From Brasenia schreberi (taxonomy: Eukaryota; Streptophyta; Magnoliopsida; Nymphaeales; Cabombaceae), in NCBI GenBank assembly GCA_036023115.1, contig JAYKKT010000041.1:2446501-2510500 (forward strand): 64,000 nt of DNA. Reading direction: 5' to 3'. Within the stretch, counting starts at the first letter, position 1; every line of letters starts with the position of its first letter. Under the pieces are notes generated by a model. It made no database searches. It was not told where the DNA came from and was given only the letters and a program-made list of their open reading frames with translations. The translations under genes and the position numbers were made by a program. This document shows positions 1-11,514 of this stretch, piece after piece.

Positions 1-1770
1 CATTTTGTTGAGTTATCCTAAGCATTGTATTTTGCTTTTAAATACTAAAGTCTTTATAGAATTCCAAAAATTCTGCAAATGTATATTCTTAACCTTTATC
101 TCATCCTAAGACTTTGATTGAATGCCCCATTTGATTTTCAACTTCCTGCTTATATTTTTTAAATGCTTCAAGTACCTCAAATTTATGTATTAGGATATAT
201 ATGTATATCTTGAGTAATCATCGATAAGGATAATGAAATAAATATTTTCTCAATGTGACATTATTTTGAAGAGTTCACATAAATCAGTGTTAATGACTTT
301 CACCAGGGTTGTTGTCCTTGTTGTTTCTTTGGAAAAAACTTTTCATGTCATTTTTTCTTATATATAAGTTCCACATTTGTTAAAAGTGTTTTCCCCAAAT
401 CTTGGCAATAAGTCAAAGTTGGATAATTTTCTCAACTTTTTCAGACTAATATTTCCTATGTATTTATGTCATACATTCACATCAACATTAAAGGCATAAT
501 CAATATCTTTCATTTTCATTAACTTTCAGCTTGAACGATCCATGTTCTACATCAAATTTTCAAGAGAAAAATATTCTCCCATATTTCCCTACGTTAACTT
601 TGTTAGGGACAAACCATACTTCAAAATCTTTCTTCTCTAAGGCATGGACCAAAACTATATTACGCCTTATAGATGACACAATCAATACATCAGTTAATAC
701 AACCGGTGTGCCTTGTACAAAGATTCTAAAGGACCAAGTTCTCAGAACATTTGAGAAAGTATTATTTCCTATGTATACTTAACTGACGTTCTCTTAGTTT
801 GTACTCTTTTAGATCCATTACCCATTTCTTGCCTTTTGAGATGTGTTTGATCGCTCTTAAGTCAATCAACCAATGAGTCATTGGACAGTCCATGTAGAGA
901 CATTCTGATATCATGCAAATTATGTCATGTTTCTCTGATTATCCTCGTTGTACTTTGTTTTCTCCACTGTTCTTGTTGCGGCAATCCCTCTTATAGTGTC
1001 ACATCTTTTCATAACTAAAATATTTGACCCGAAAAGCAGTTTCCTGTGTTTTCTTAAAAAATTTACCGTCCTTTTTGTTATTTTTGCTAAACTTTTTATT
1101 TTGTTTATTTCTCCTTTGGTTGAGTTTGGAGTTAGACACTATGTCATCTTTTACTACTATCAATTTCTCTCTTTTGTTTTTATTCATATGTTCTTGCTCA
1201 ATCACTAGTTTTAGGGGTAACTCCGAAATATTGATTTTAGAGCATAGTCTAAGGGCAGTAGTGATCATGTTTCATGATAGAGAAAGATTGTTCAGTACAT
1301 TATCAGTTCTATGATTACTGATTTTGTCACAGCTAAATCTCTTGTCATTACTAACATATGCTTCACATGTTCCACTACATTATCTTCTTCTTTCATTTTA
1401 TAGGAATTATATTTTTGTAGCAGTAATTGAACATTTAGTTTGACTCTTGTATAATATTTAGTTGTTATAGAGTAAAACAACTCTTTTGTGGTCTCGAATT
1501 CTTCGAAAACCCTAATAAGATCATCCTCCATGTATGTCAACATGACGGTTCTCGCTATCGTGTTATCTTTAAGAAATGTTTTGTACATTTCTCTTTGTTA
1601 CTATGTGGCGTCAGGTGGTGGTGGACGCACTGTTTCCTTCAAAATATACTATATACCTTCAAATGTTAGAGTCAAACGATATTCTTCTTTTCCATGTTTG
1701 AAGTTTAGATCATTTAATTTATCTGTCTTTGTCAGTTCTGATACATATTCTGGAGTTCATTTTTATGTGT
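1..1770 (-). pseudogene. Copia-1 gag-pol remnant (gag, protease, start of integrase)
   Basis: Gag begins near 1764 on the minus strand (ATG followed by codons matching the start of gag at 36686 in the other copy). Two open pieces, 1588-1292 and 1268-999, carry copia gag (UBN2-type) sequence, including the conserved stretch around LLLQKYNSYKMKEEDNVVEH. The aspartic protease region lies around 800-530, where the plus-strand reading mirrors the antisense of the other copy's protease. Integrase follows from about 500 to the edge, with a recognisable GEYT.AEFLEF block. Several stops and frameshifts make it non-functional. This copy keeps a gag segment that is deleted in the other copy at about 36870. 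Confidence 0.75.
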
Positions 1771-2379
1771 TTGGCAAATTTAACAAATAGACAATTTAAA
1801 AGGAAAACATTTACGAAGCAACAAACCACATATAGAAGAATTTTGATAATGCATAATATCCAAATACTAAACTATAAATAACTCATGGTTATATTATAGA
1901 ATCAAACTGGGATAATTTTGTAATTTTTTCAAAAATTACTACCTTCGATAATTAAAAAAATAGCATGGGTAGAATTGTAATTTTATCTGTTTGTCCAGTT
2001 CTATAATTTTTCAAAAAAATAAGGAGAAAACAGTAAAATTGGTGTTTGATTTTTTGAGAAATTCGTCACTGATCGAGGGTAAATACATAATTTTGCCCCT
2101 TAGTCTGAATATGTAATTTTCACAAAAGACAGAACAACTTTGTCTTTTGATATAATGACAGTACTCTAAAATTTTTATGAGGTAAGAGCAGGAAAGTAAT
2201 TTCAAACCCTCGATTTTTCATAATTTTTATAAATTGTTTGAGGGCAAAACAGACTTTTTGCTCATTTGAGGGTAAAATTGTCTTTTTATTTAAAAAATAT
2301 CTAGATATTTTGATAATTTTACTTTATGATAGTTTGTAATATTCAAAAAATGGCCGAGACATAATGGACTTTTCAGTCC

Positions 2380-2450
2380 ACTGCTCGAGCGGTTTCAGAA
2401 AACCGCTAGTTTTTCACTCATGATTTTCTAAAACCACCGAGTGGTTTTCT
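2380..2450 (-). repeat. Copia-1 AACCGC palindrome cluster
   Basis: Short inverted motifs (gcggtttcagaaaaccgc, aaaccaccgagtggtttt) form potential hairpins just downstream of the GA tract in element orientation. A longer cluster of the same motif sits at the equivalent place in the other copy (36047-36170). Confidence 0.5.
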
Positions 2451-2464
2451 TTGGGGATATAAAA

Positions 2465-2760
2465 TGAAGAGAGAGAGAGAGAGACGTGAGGGAGAGAGAG
2501 AGGCTACCTGACGGCCTTCTGGTCGGGGCTCCGCCTGTGTTTTCCTTACGGCTTTTTGGCCGAGGCTCTCTTTTGTGTTTTCCCGACGGCCTTCTAGCCG
2601 ATGCTCTCTTTTGTGTTTTCCTTTGCTTGGGCCGATTTTTGCCTTTGCCCTGCCCTGTCTTGACCTGGGCCAACTTTTGCCTTTGTCCTATCTTCGCCTA
2701 GATCGGCTTTTGCTTTTGCCCTTCCTTAGCTTGGGTCGGCTTTTTGTCTTACCTTAATGG
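2465..2760 (-). repeat. Copia-1 leader tandem repeat and GA tract
   Basis: GC-rich imperfect tandem repeats (plus-strand reading: acggccttctggtcgg-type units) follow the primer site on the minus strand. A (GA)n tract at 2465-2505 comes next. The same order is found in the leader of the other copy (35400-35980). No convincing coding sequence was seen; the open frames here are by-products of the repeat. Confidence 0.6.
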
Positions 2761-2852
2761 GGAGTTTTTTTTCCTCTTTCTTTTTTGTTTTATTAAGAGT
2801 AAATACTTGTATTTTGCAAATTGCGGAATGAATCAGGCTTTGTTACCACCGA

Positions 2853-3163
2853 TGGCTTGTGCGCTACAAAGACTCGAGACAACTTTTTTGTTCCTCACTC
2901 CTGGTACGCAGCAACAATAGACCTCCTTATATTTCTTCTTTATGTTTCTGAGGAATCACAAGTAGAGGTAAGGATTTTGTAGGTTTTTCGGTTTCCACAG
3001 AGTCTATTTTTCACTGTATGTCTTCCTGTGCGTTGCTCTGAATTTATAGAGCAGCGTCATCTCCTTCCCTCGGGTTTTCTAATTGGAGCCTTATCGAATC
3101 AGTTATAGTGTTAATTCATAACCGATTTATTGTTATGGATTAGCACCGTAACCACACGTAACA
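2853..3163 (-). repeat. Copia-1 5' LTR
   Basis: On the minus strand this begins TGTTAC, as does the 3' LTR at 40643. It has a TATA-like gctctataaa near 3040-3050 and the motif gtggaaacc shared with the other LTRs. It ends next to a diverged initiator-tRNA-Met primer site (minus-strand tggtaacaaagcc, plus 2839-2851). Length is about 311 bp against 308 and 339 bp for the LTRs of the other copy. The R-U5 part is strongly diverged, so both edges are tentative. Confidence 0.5.
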
Positions 3164-3459
3164 AATGGATGGTCAATCCAGTCGTTTCTATGATAAGGTA
3201 GCCAAGAATGACACAATTATATCTTCCCAATTTCCATATTACAGGTACAGCCCTAATGCCTCCAGCAAACAAGATAGAAGCATGAAAGTTGACGAGACAA
3301 GCTGTTGCACATAGGTAAAGCTCCTACTTCATTTTTCTTGGCATGTTGCTTTCCATTACCTGGTTGCCGCTACCCTAGCTCCTCCTTTAAAAAGTCTAAA
3401 CTAGCAACCTCAAAATTTATAAATTCTGAGCAGACTCCCTAGTTCAAGAAAGCAATTTG
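3164..3459. other. Intergenic, nothing recognised
   Basis: Unique-looking AT-rich sequence between the Copia-1 LTR and a SINE. No convincing ORF, splice pattern or repeat was seen. Confidence 0.4.
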
Positions 3460-3590
3460 TGGGAGCACCGAGAGCCTCAGCTCAACAGCAGGGCATTCTA
3501 GCTTCATTGCTGCTGGTGGGGAGTTGGACTCCGAGAGAGTGCATGTTGGGGTGTGTGCATTAGGCTTCCGCCTCCTCTTGTAACCGAAAC
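3460..3590 (+). repeat. tRNA-derived SINE, family A
   Basis: Contains tRNA-promoter-like blocks: box A-like cagctcaacagcagggc and box B-like ggggagttggactcc. A conserved 3' body follows (gtgcat...ttaggcttccgcc). Homologous copies lie at 3861-3982 and 4037-4160 (both -) and 31992-32110 (+). The body does not fold as an intact tRNA, so this is a SINE and not a tRNA gene. Confidence 0.55.
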
Positions 3591-3699
3591 AAATTGTGAG
3601 AAAAATGAGAAAAGGCTTATATTTCCACTGCAATGAAAAATGGAATGCACTCTCTCAAATGCGAGAGGTTGGAGAGTCTCCTAATAGTGGATGATACAT

Positions 3700-3760
3700 T
3701 GATCAAGAGGCAGTTGGCGACTTCTCTACCAGTACCAGTTGGCGACTTCTCTACCAGTGC
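3700..3760. repeat. Short tandem duplication
   Basis: The motif cagttggcgacttctctacc is present twice in direct tandem at 3713-3760. Confidence 0.7.
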
Positions 3761-3860
3761 CTCATACATATAAATATATGAAACTTCAAGTGAGGAGTGT
3801 GTCATGATAATGCATTTAAAAGAGTGGTGTGAATGTTGACATCATTTCTTTTTTCTTTAT

Positions 3861-3982
3861 TTTTTTTGTTACAAGAATATGCCAAAACCTAACATGCACT
3901 CACACACCCTTAGAGTCAAACCCCTCACTAACAGCAACAGTTCTAGAGTGCTCTGTCAGTGAGCCAATGCTCTGGGTGCAAC
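3861..3982 (-). repeat. tRNA-derived SINE, family A
   Basis: Minus-strand copy of the family at 3460-3590. Box A-like ttggctcactgacagagc and box B-like aggggtttgactct are visible. The 3' end reads ...ttttggcatattcttgtaac and is followed by an A-rich tail (T-run on the plus strand at about 3861-3868). Confidence 0.55.
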
Positions 3983-4036
3983 GCCCACTTTAAGTGAGGA
4001 GGGTGCTTCGATAATGCATTTAAAGGAGCTTTAAAT

Positions 4037-4160
4037 AGTATAGGCACTTCTTTTATGCCGAAGCCTAACACACACCTCGAAAATCAAACTCCTATCAGCA
4101 GCAATGGCACTAGAGCATGCTGTCGTTGAACTAACGCTCCTGATGCACATCATTTCTTTT
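4037..4160 (-). repeat. tRNA-derived SINE, family A
   Basis: Second minus-strand copy, about 100 bp from the first. The body is shared (gcattgctgctgataggagtttga on the minus strand, then gtgtgttaggcttcggcat). It is more diverged than the neighbouring copy. Confidence 0.5.
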
Positions 4161-4859
4161 TGGCATGAACACAAAATCACACGACTAGAGCTGGGAAAGT
4201 CCTCCGAATGAGATGATTCCATTTTGGGCATACATGACTTGGAATAGCTGCTTTCTTTGCTGTGCTGAGAAATGTTGTGGGCGTGGAAGTCTAAGAAAAG
4301 GTTATGTTTACAGAAGGCAAAGGAGAAAGACCAAGAAAAAGATAGGTGGAAAGGGGGAAGGATGACGTGTAGTAGACTAAGTTCGGGGCCGGAATGAAAC
4401 CCACTTACTCAACCCTTATCCAACATTGACCACGAACACAAACTCATGCATTCCAATAATTGATGAACTCTCCTTTCAGCTTTTCTTCTTTTCCTCTATC
4501 TATCTTGGTTCATTCGGTGCTGAATAGAGGACGTTGCTTTTTTATTCTGTCTTTGATGATGAGTGGTAATTAAAGGAATAGAAAGAGACACTCGGGGCGG
4601 AGATGTGGGACAGAGATCGCTGGACGGAAGAGTCCAAGAACCCGTTCTCTTTCCCTTCTTTTTAAGGCGTGTTTGATAACCAGGCTATGGCCTGCCATAC
4701 TGGGACTGCATTCCCAGTAGTCACGCTTTTCAATCACAGGTGCTGCTCCGCATTTTGAAACAAGGTCTATGGCCCCGCTTTTGTACCCAAAAACCGGCCC
4801 ACCCCTCAATGGAACTGGGCCTTTATTTCGAGTTTTGCAGACTACCAAACACGCCCTTC

Positions 4860-4861
<2 letters not shown>
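4161..4861. other. Intergenic, nothing recognised
   Basis: No gene was seen. The open frames here have no recognisable domain and include low-complexity CT sequence. Confidence 0.4.

Positions 4862-4909
<48 letters not shown>
4862..4909. repeat. (CT)n microsatellite
   Basis: About 24 uninterrupted CT units. Confidence 0.95.
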
Positions 4910-4910
<1 letters not shown>

Positions 4911-5745
4911 TTGTGGGAGTTACTGCCTCGCATTTGCCTCACTGGCACGAAGCACCAAAGTACTTTTGGATTGCGTATCGAATATGGTATGGCTTTGTTT
5001 TAATAATGACTGGATTCTATTAGAAATATGCGTCAGTCATTACGTATAAATGCTGACTCATAATGCTTTCGTCATTGGAAATTTAGGTCTTGTTCAAGGT
5101 TGTTGTCCTAGTAAAGATACGATCTGCGTTTTCAAGCTTAAAATGGCCATTTATACGCCCCCACAAACAGAGGTGCTCTCTCAAACACACACACACACTG
5201 AGAGAGAGAGAGAGAAGGCCTGTTTGTGTTGTTCTTTTAGGTTTTCAGTTCCACGCAATGAATAACAAACAATGTTGGATCCTCCCAAAAATTCAAATGT
5301 GGGTATTTCGAGTTGTCTATTGGGTCATGTACAATGTGGATCCCTGGTGGATCGAGCTGTTGTCCTAACATAGAATAACAATACGTAATTCTAACCACCA
5401 ACAATAACAACAAATTAGTTCCATAAGTTAACACAGTCAAGCAAAACTTGCATGATTATCTTGGAACCCTAGACGAGTCTTGTTCTTTTAGGTTTTCAGT
5501 TCCATAAGGGATTTGCTAGCTTTCTGGGTGAAGATGTATGTGTTTAACTTTGTCCTCCCACTGCGAACCAAAAGATAATCAAGGCATAACCGCACTTATC
5601 CTTCCATCTAGAAAACCATATTGTATCCAATGATATTTCATGTATTTTATCAAATTATGATTATGGTATTGTTATTAATAAAACCTCCCTCCAATTGGTA
5701 TTTTTCTATGAGTGCCTGTCTAGTTTTCTTCACTAACTTTTGTGA
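4910..5745. other. Intergenic, nothing recognised
   Basis: Contains a short CA/GA microsatellite (about 5186-5216). The sequence cttttaggttttcagttcca occurs twice (about 5235 and 5483). No gene was recognised. Confidence 0.4.
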
Positions 5746-5862
5746 TTTTTTTTAAACAGGAGTACATGTACACGTATGCATTCATGCATCGGGAATTGAA
5801 CTCACCGTATCCACGGTGAGAGTTAAAGAGCCCAGCCACATGAGCTAACACTCTAAGCGGGA
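5746..5862 (-). repeat. tRNA-derived SINE, family C
   Basis: On the minus strand, box A-like ttagctcatgtggctgggctc and box B-like gagttcaattcccg are followed by an A-rich tail (plus-strand T-run at 5746-5753). Arrangement and motif spacing resemble 59845-59935 (-). Confidence 0.5.
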
Positions 5863-6239
5863 TTAATTTGTACGGTTTTGCCTCCAATACTAGCAACAAA
5901 GGCGGTGAAGGTAACTGTGCACTATAGGGATGGCAAGCGGGGCCGAACGAGCTTCTGTTCCACCTTCACCCACCCCGCATTAGAAACCCTGCACCGTGGG
6001 TCATGAGGATCGAACCCCGTACCCTCTCGCACCCACTCTACTATAACTCACCCAATCCTACTCCAACTTACAAAATTTAATTTTAATAGGAAAATCAATT
6101 ATATATTTATATAAAACATAAAATCTACTCTATATTGTTAAATTAGAAGTGATTACATGTGTGTATATACATTTATATTATGTAAATCATAAATACACAT
6201 ATACTTAATATATATGTAAAACATATATCTACACATACA
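5863..6239. other. AT-rich intergenic sequence
   Basis: Nothing recognised apart from low-complexity TATA-rich sequence. Confidence 0.4.
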
Positions 6240-6496
6240 TATATAGAGAGAGAGAGCATAGTTCATGGCTCACTCATTAATGCTTTAATCTTCTTGAAAA
6301 TCTCATCAGTCCGATCAACCATTAAAATTTTTAAGTCAAAAAATAAAAAGTACCAAAATACATTTATTGTACCTCAAAAGTATCAAGTACCTTTTTACTT
6401 TTGAAAATTGAATCTCAATGTCGATCTCGTCAATCAAATGACATATCCTTTAACATGTTTAAGCATATATGTGGTGCACCCAATTTACATGTTTAA

Positions 6497-6498
<2 letters not shown>
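6240..6498 (+). repeat. Dispersed AT-rich element D (micron-like)
   Basis: Begins with tatatagagagagag, then gcatagttcatgg. The body (agtaccaaaatac..., tcaagtacctttttac, gaattgaatctcaa-type motifs) is shared with 17041-17330 and 42225-42450. The right end runs straight into an (AT)n array. The pattern resembles plant elements bounded by TA microsatellites, such as rice micron elements. No coding capacity. Confidence 0.45.

Positions 6499-6582
<84 letters not shown>
6499..6582. repeat. (AT)n microsatellite
   Basis: About 42 AT units, directly adjoining the AT-rich element D copy. Confidence 0.95.
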
Positions 6583-6585
<3 letters not shown>

Positions 6586-7550
6586 CCTTAAGCCCTACCC
6601 TGAATGTAGTCTTCTCTGCCTTGCCCGGCCCCCAACAAGGTGGGTTTTCCCCTTTGAGAACTCACCCACCCATGCAGGGGTATGACAAGGTGGGTACCCA
6701 TGGGACTGGTAGAGATTCCCTTAATAGTGTCGTGTCAAAGTAACTGTATTAGCATGGTAGCAATGCCACATTTCCACCACCCTTCACACACAAAATACAA
6801 TCACGCACACGTATTGTCATATATTAGATGATTGAATCCTATCCATTGCTCAGGCTGCCACTTGTGTTTGATCATTATTTTTTTTAAACATGAGTGTAAT
6901 AATATTATGTTTTATTATTTTTTAAATTTTTATTTTTTTGTAAAAATGATGATCATAGCCTAAAAAAACAATGAGTATAATCAAGTGAACATGTCAAAGA
7001 TGAACAAATCTGGTTATATACATAGATATTATATATATAAATAGAGAAATCTCAATAATTCATTTTTATAATAAATGGTTGAAATTTAAATTTAAAAAAT
7101 AAAAAATACATGATAATATTTTATTCACATGAATATATTTTTTTAAATTTAAATTTTAACCTCTGTTACTAAATATGAATGGTTGAGATTTGTGAATACA
7201 TATGTAATGTGTGGTAGAAGCAGAGGAAACCAAGAAGTATGGCGGTTTGCTTGAAAGCGATTGGTTCGGCTAAGTTGCTGTGGAATCAGTGGGCGTATTC
7301 ACCGTTTCGGGCATTTGGCCGAAGTGGAGCACAAGACTTTCAGGTGGCAGCCGCGTCTAATTTAGTTAGTTTTTCAAATAGTTGGCATCTTTCAAATAAT
7401 GATGAGGGACCGATCTACTCTCTCTCATACTGACTCCCTCACTCTCTCTTTCCTAGTCATCAAAATCTTAACAGGACGATGGTGGGCCCTAGGGGTGTGC
7501 TGACGTTGCTGCGTGCGACAATGCCTGCCGTATAGGCCCGTTGGTTCGAT
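6583..7550. other. Intergenic sequence upstream of the TPP promoter
   Basis: AT-rich. 7030-7200 contains gaaatctcaataattc...gaatggttgagatttg, possibly another fragment of the AT-rich element class. The small frame at 7239-7433 shows no recognisable domain and is not called as a gene. Confidence 0.35.
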
Positions 7551-7555
7551 GAACG

Positions 7556-7564
7556 CCACGTGTC
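7556..7564 (+). promoter_or_regulatory. G-box / ABRE-like site upstream of TPP
   Basis: The sequence ccacgtgtc contains a perfect CACGTG core and matches the abscisic-acid response element consensus (ACGTGTC). It lies about 150 bp upstream of the predicted TATA box. A role in ABA or stress control of TPP is inference. Confidence 0.5.
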
Positions 7565-7710
7565 TTGCTGAGTCGGATGCTGATGTGGACGAGAGAGGAG
7601 TGTGTTCGTAGTGATGGAGAAGACTGTGTGCGTCCCACGTCCGATGTGTTGCGGGTCTCTTCATTCAAGGGTTTCGGTTCTGCTTCATTTGCTTTTCTTC
7701 GGTGGCTCCT

Positions 7711-7720
7711 CCTATAAATT
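7711..7720 (+). promoter_or_regulatory. Predicted TATA box of the TPP gene
   Basis: CTATAAATT lies in the spacer between the ABRE-like site and the transcript-like leader that starts around 7740. It is the best TATA match upstream of the TPP start codon. Confidence 0.5.
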
Positions 7721-7933
7721 GACATGAGAGAAACTTCTCTCAACGTCCTAAAGACACAACTCTCTACAGCTATCAAGTGCTCTTTTACATTCTCTCTCTA
7801 TAGTTCCTTTCTCGCTTGCTTTGGAAGTCCTATTATATACCTTTGTGTCTCTCATCAATACTGAGTGACAGATAGAGAGAGAAGGAAATCTTTTTCAAGG
7901 GCGAGAAGACTATGAAAAGGAAGATTTTTACAG

Positions 7934-8162
7934 GTAATAAAAGAATTCATGCCCGTAATTATTAGTTTCATAGATTGGTGATTTCTGTTGTATTTTTGGT
8001 ACTGGCATTGGCCTATTTGGCAGAAGGCACTGGCCAGACGCAATCACTCATCCGTAGGGATCGGGGTTTAAGCCTTGACTGCCGTGATCTTAGATGACTG
8101 CGTTACATCTCTCGCTCTCTCTCACGATTGCTGGTTCTGACTTCCATCTTTTTCAAGAACAG
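7934..8162 (+). other. Predicted 5'UTR intron of TPP
   Basis: A donor CAG|GTAATA at 7934 and an acceptor AACAG|GAAACC ending at 8162, preceded by a pyrimidine-rich tract, would remove about 229 bp of leader. This is inferred from splice consensus only. Confidence 0.4.
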
Positions 8163-8188
8163 GAAACCCTACTCTTCCGAAGGCGGAA

Positions 8189-10681
8189 ATGACGAAGCCG
8201 AATGACGTTCTTCAGGACGGTTCATTTCACATGTCTGACCTAGAAATCAACACTCTCTCCGCGGTCATCGCTAAAACTGACCTGGTTGGTGCCTTCGGTA
8301 TCCAAAAGACTGCCCCTGAGCCGAGTCCGAAACGTATACCAGCGCTGCTGTCGATCAACAAACTAGATGTCAGCAACCTCATCAACGCGTGGATGGAATC
8401 CATGAGAGCTTCGTCACCTACCCATCACAAATCCCTCGCTGTTCAAGCTGAGAAACAGGTAAATATAAATACAAATATATTTATATTCCAACCCCAACTG
8501 GATTGAAGTATTTACTTTGTTGATTTCTTCTAATTCTTTCTTCCATGTAATATTTCTTCATTGATTTCTTTTTGGCTTCAGATTCGGCTCCCTTCGGCAT
8601 TGAATAATTTTGAGGACTTGATCGAGGCTTCAAAGGGGAAGCAAATCATTATGTTTCTTGATTATGACGGCACTTTATCTCCAATTGTCGATGACCCAGA
8701 TCGCGCTTTCATGTCCAATGCGGTAATCTCTCATCTCTGAAACACGGTAAGAATAAGATGATGAACGGATGAATTGATGAGCAGTTCTTGGCTTTGATTT
8801 GATCAGATGCGAGCGGCTGTGAGAGACGTGGCCAGGTACTTCCCCACAGCCATAGTCAGTGGGCGGTGTCACGCTAAGGTACATTCTTTCCTTTGCTTCA
8901 TCTTTCAATTTCCCTTTTTCTTACTGATTGTGATTACTCGATACTTGCTCTTTCAAGGTCTGCATTTTCTCCTTTCATACGTGGTTTAACCATGGTTTTT
9001 GCGCTTCAGGTGTATAGCTTCGTGCGATTGGCAGAGCTCTACTATGCTGGCAGCCATGGCATGGACATCAAGGGTCCAGTCAAGCGGCCTAGAGGCTTTG
9101 GACACGTATGAAATCTTAATTCCTGATCACAAAATCATTTTTTTCTTTTTGTATTTCTCTTTTATGTTCAGAATTCTAAGTTTTATGCTATTAGCAGGCC
9201 GATCAATCTGTCCTCCTCCAGCCTGCCAGCGAATTCCTTCCTGTGATCGATGAGGTATACGTTTTGTCCATTGAATCGGTTTTCTTGATCAAAATATTAT
9301 TTTTCTTTTTTGCAAGTAAATAACGTGATGGCTTGTGTCTGTTAAGGTATATAAGGCATTGGTGGAGAGGACCAAGGCCATCCCGGGGTCCAGTGTGGAA
9401 CATAACAAGTTTTGCTTGTCTGTGCACTATCGCTGTGTGGAGGAAAAGGTTGGTATCTCGATCGTTGGCATTTACACAAAAATAACATAAAGGTTTTGCA
9501 TGCCTGTTCATAGAGTTCAAATACTTTTTTGTTTTAATTAGATCTTTCTGATGATAGTATACTTTCTGCTGTCATAGAAATGGTGTGCTTTATTCGAAGA
9601 GGTTAGGGGTGTTCTGAAAGGCTACAGCGATCTCAGGCTTACCCAGGGCAGAAAGGTACGTACACGACACAGTTCGTTCTCACATTGGCATGCACGCAAA
9701 CTAAAGGAGTCTTCAGTATTTTAAACTATTCGTCTAGTTTTATCAACTGTGTGCGGCTTTGAACTGCTTTGGAGTTGTTGGTGGTCCACATCGGTTCTCG
9801 AGGAAAGTTCTACATTCGACAACAACATTTGCCTCCCCACCTAATATTTTATTTTTAATGAAAAACCTTCCGAGAAGCCTCTTTGGTTTAGATTCTGAAA
9901 CTATGACAGAGTTGTTCACTGAAGCAAGTGCGCTACATCTGATCTACCATTCGTGTGTGTGAGAGAGAGAGGGAGGGAGAGAAAATATGCTAATAAATGG
10001 ACTAACTTCTCTTTTTATGGAAGATCTTCAATACTTTCATTCATTATCTGCGCAGGTGTTGGAGATCCGGCCGACCATAAAGTGGGACAAGGGCAAGGCC
10101 CTCGAATTTTTGCTGGAGTCTCTAGGTAAGACCGAATCCAGCCATTTAAAATTGGCTCTCCCTCAGCCTGCAATATTACAAAGCTCCTAAATGAATCATA
10201 TCTCTAAATTCACTTGCTTAGGTTACGCAAATCGTAGAGATGTACTGCCGGTGTACATTGGTGATGACCGCACGGACGAAGATGCCTTCAAGGTATCTTT
10301 ACAGTAAACTGACATGCATTTCTTTCTACAGCAAGCGAGAAAATCACTAGTTCATCTTTTTCAATTACAATCTTTCAAAATTTTGTGTAAAACAGGTTCT
10401 TAGAGAGAGGGATCAAGGTCTTGGGATTCTTGTATCTAAAGTTCCCAAGGATACCAATGCCACTTATTCTCTTAAAGATCCCTCTGAGGTAATTAAGGAA
10501 ACTCCCTAGTCACTCCCATCTCTTTGAGTTAATTGAAATTGCCAAGAACTCTGGCTATTCACGATTTTTTTGTTTATTTAGAAATTTGATTTTATTTGCT
10601 TGATGTTCGTAGGTGATGGAGTTCCTGCAACGGCTGGGTCAGTGGAGACGTATCTCTCTCTCTCGAGACTCTTCCATTTAG
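8189..10681 (+). CDS. TPP: Trehalose-6-phosphate phosphatase
   Basis: Removes phosphate from trehalose-6-phosphate to give trehalose, controlling the level of a sugar signal. My splicing gives 11 exons: 8189-8458, 8582-8722, 8807-8878, 9010-9105, 9198-9254, 9347-9448, 9578-9655, 10056-10125, 10222-10292, 10396-10488 and 10613-10681. All have GT-AG borders and phases agree. The product is 372 residues, normal for plant TPPs. HAD-phosphatase motifs are intact: [11 protein letters not shown] (catalytic Asp about 117 and 119), SGR (about 155-157), [13 protein letters not shown] (about residue 172 on) and [10 protein letters not shown] (about 309-318). The N-terminal ~90 residues are the usual variable TPP extension. 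The start is the first ATG after the predicted leader intron and is followed by an open frame to the first donor. No defect was seen, so it is probably functional. The plant paralogue cannot be assigned. Confidence 0.95.
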
Positions 10682-10876
10682 TACCAAAAGGAATTAAGGT
10701 CGTCTCTAATAATACAGGGAAATAAGTTTGCCATTGTATATTGCCAAGTAATGGCGTTTCTGACCCTGTAAGAGGGCATGCTTTTTTTTATTAATATTAA
10801 TCCTCGATGTTTTGGAAGGCCTTGTCAAGCAGCTTCTTGTTACTTTTAGGACCTTGAGGCTCTTGCACACAAGGTT

Positions 10877-11514
<638 letters not shown>

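Larger units (their letters stand above)
1..3163 (-). mobile_element. Ty1/copia LTR retrotransposon, 5' part (Copia-1)
   Basis: Read on the minus strand, this is the 5' portion of a copia element: LTR (about 3163-2853), primer site, repetitive leader, gag, protease and the start of integrase. It aligns collinearly with the complete element at 35005-40981. Base 1 falls in the integrase core, equivalent to about 38341 in the other copy, so the rest of the element lies outside the window. All coding parts are interrupted by stops. The copies are related but clearly diverged, so they are separate old insertions. Family assignment rests on the gag, protease and integrase similarity seen here. The outer LTR edge is approximate. 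Confidence 0.85.

Noticed and set aside
3460..3590. Possible tRNA gene
   Set aside because: Box A and box B-like blocks are present but no cloverleaf or anticodon arm can be formed; several copies share a non-tRNA 3' body, so it is called a SINE.
6408..6743. 111-codon frame rich in IYIYIY
   Set aside because: Translation of an (AT)n array; no domain and no splice context.
7239..7433. 64-codon frame upstream of TPP
   Set aside because: No domain, no codon pattern or splice support, and it lies upstream of the predicted TPP promoter.
9759..10190. Two plus-strand frames inside the TPP locus
   Set aside because: They read through TPP introns 7-8 and overlap exon 8 in its frame; not separate genes.
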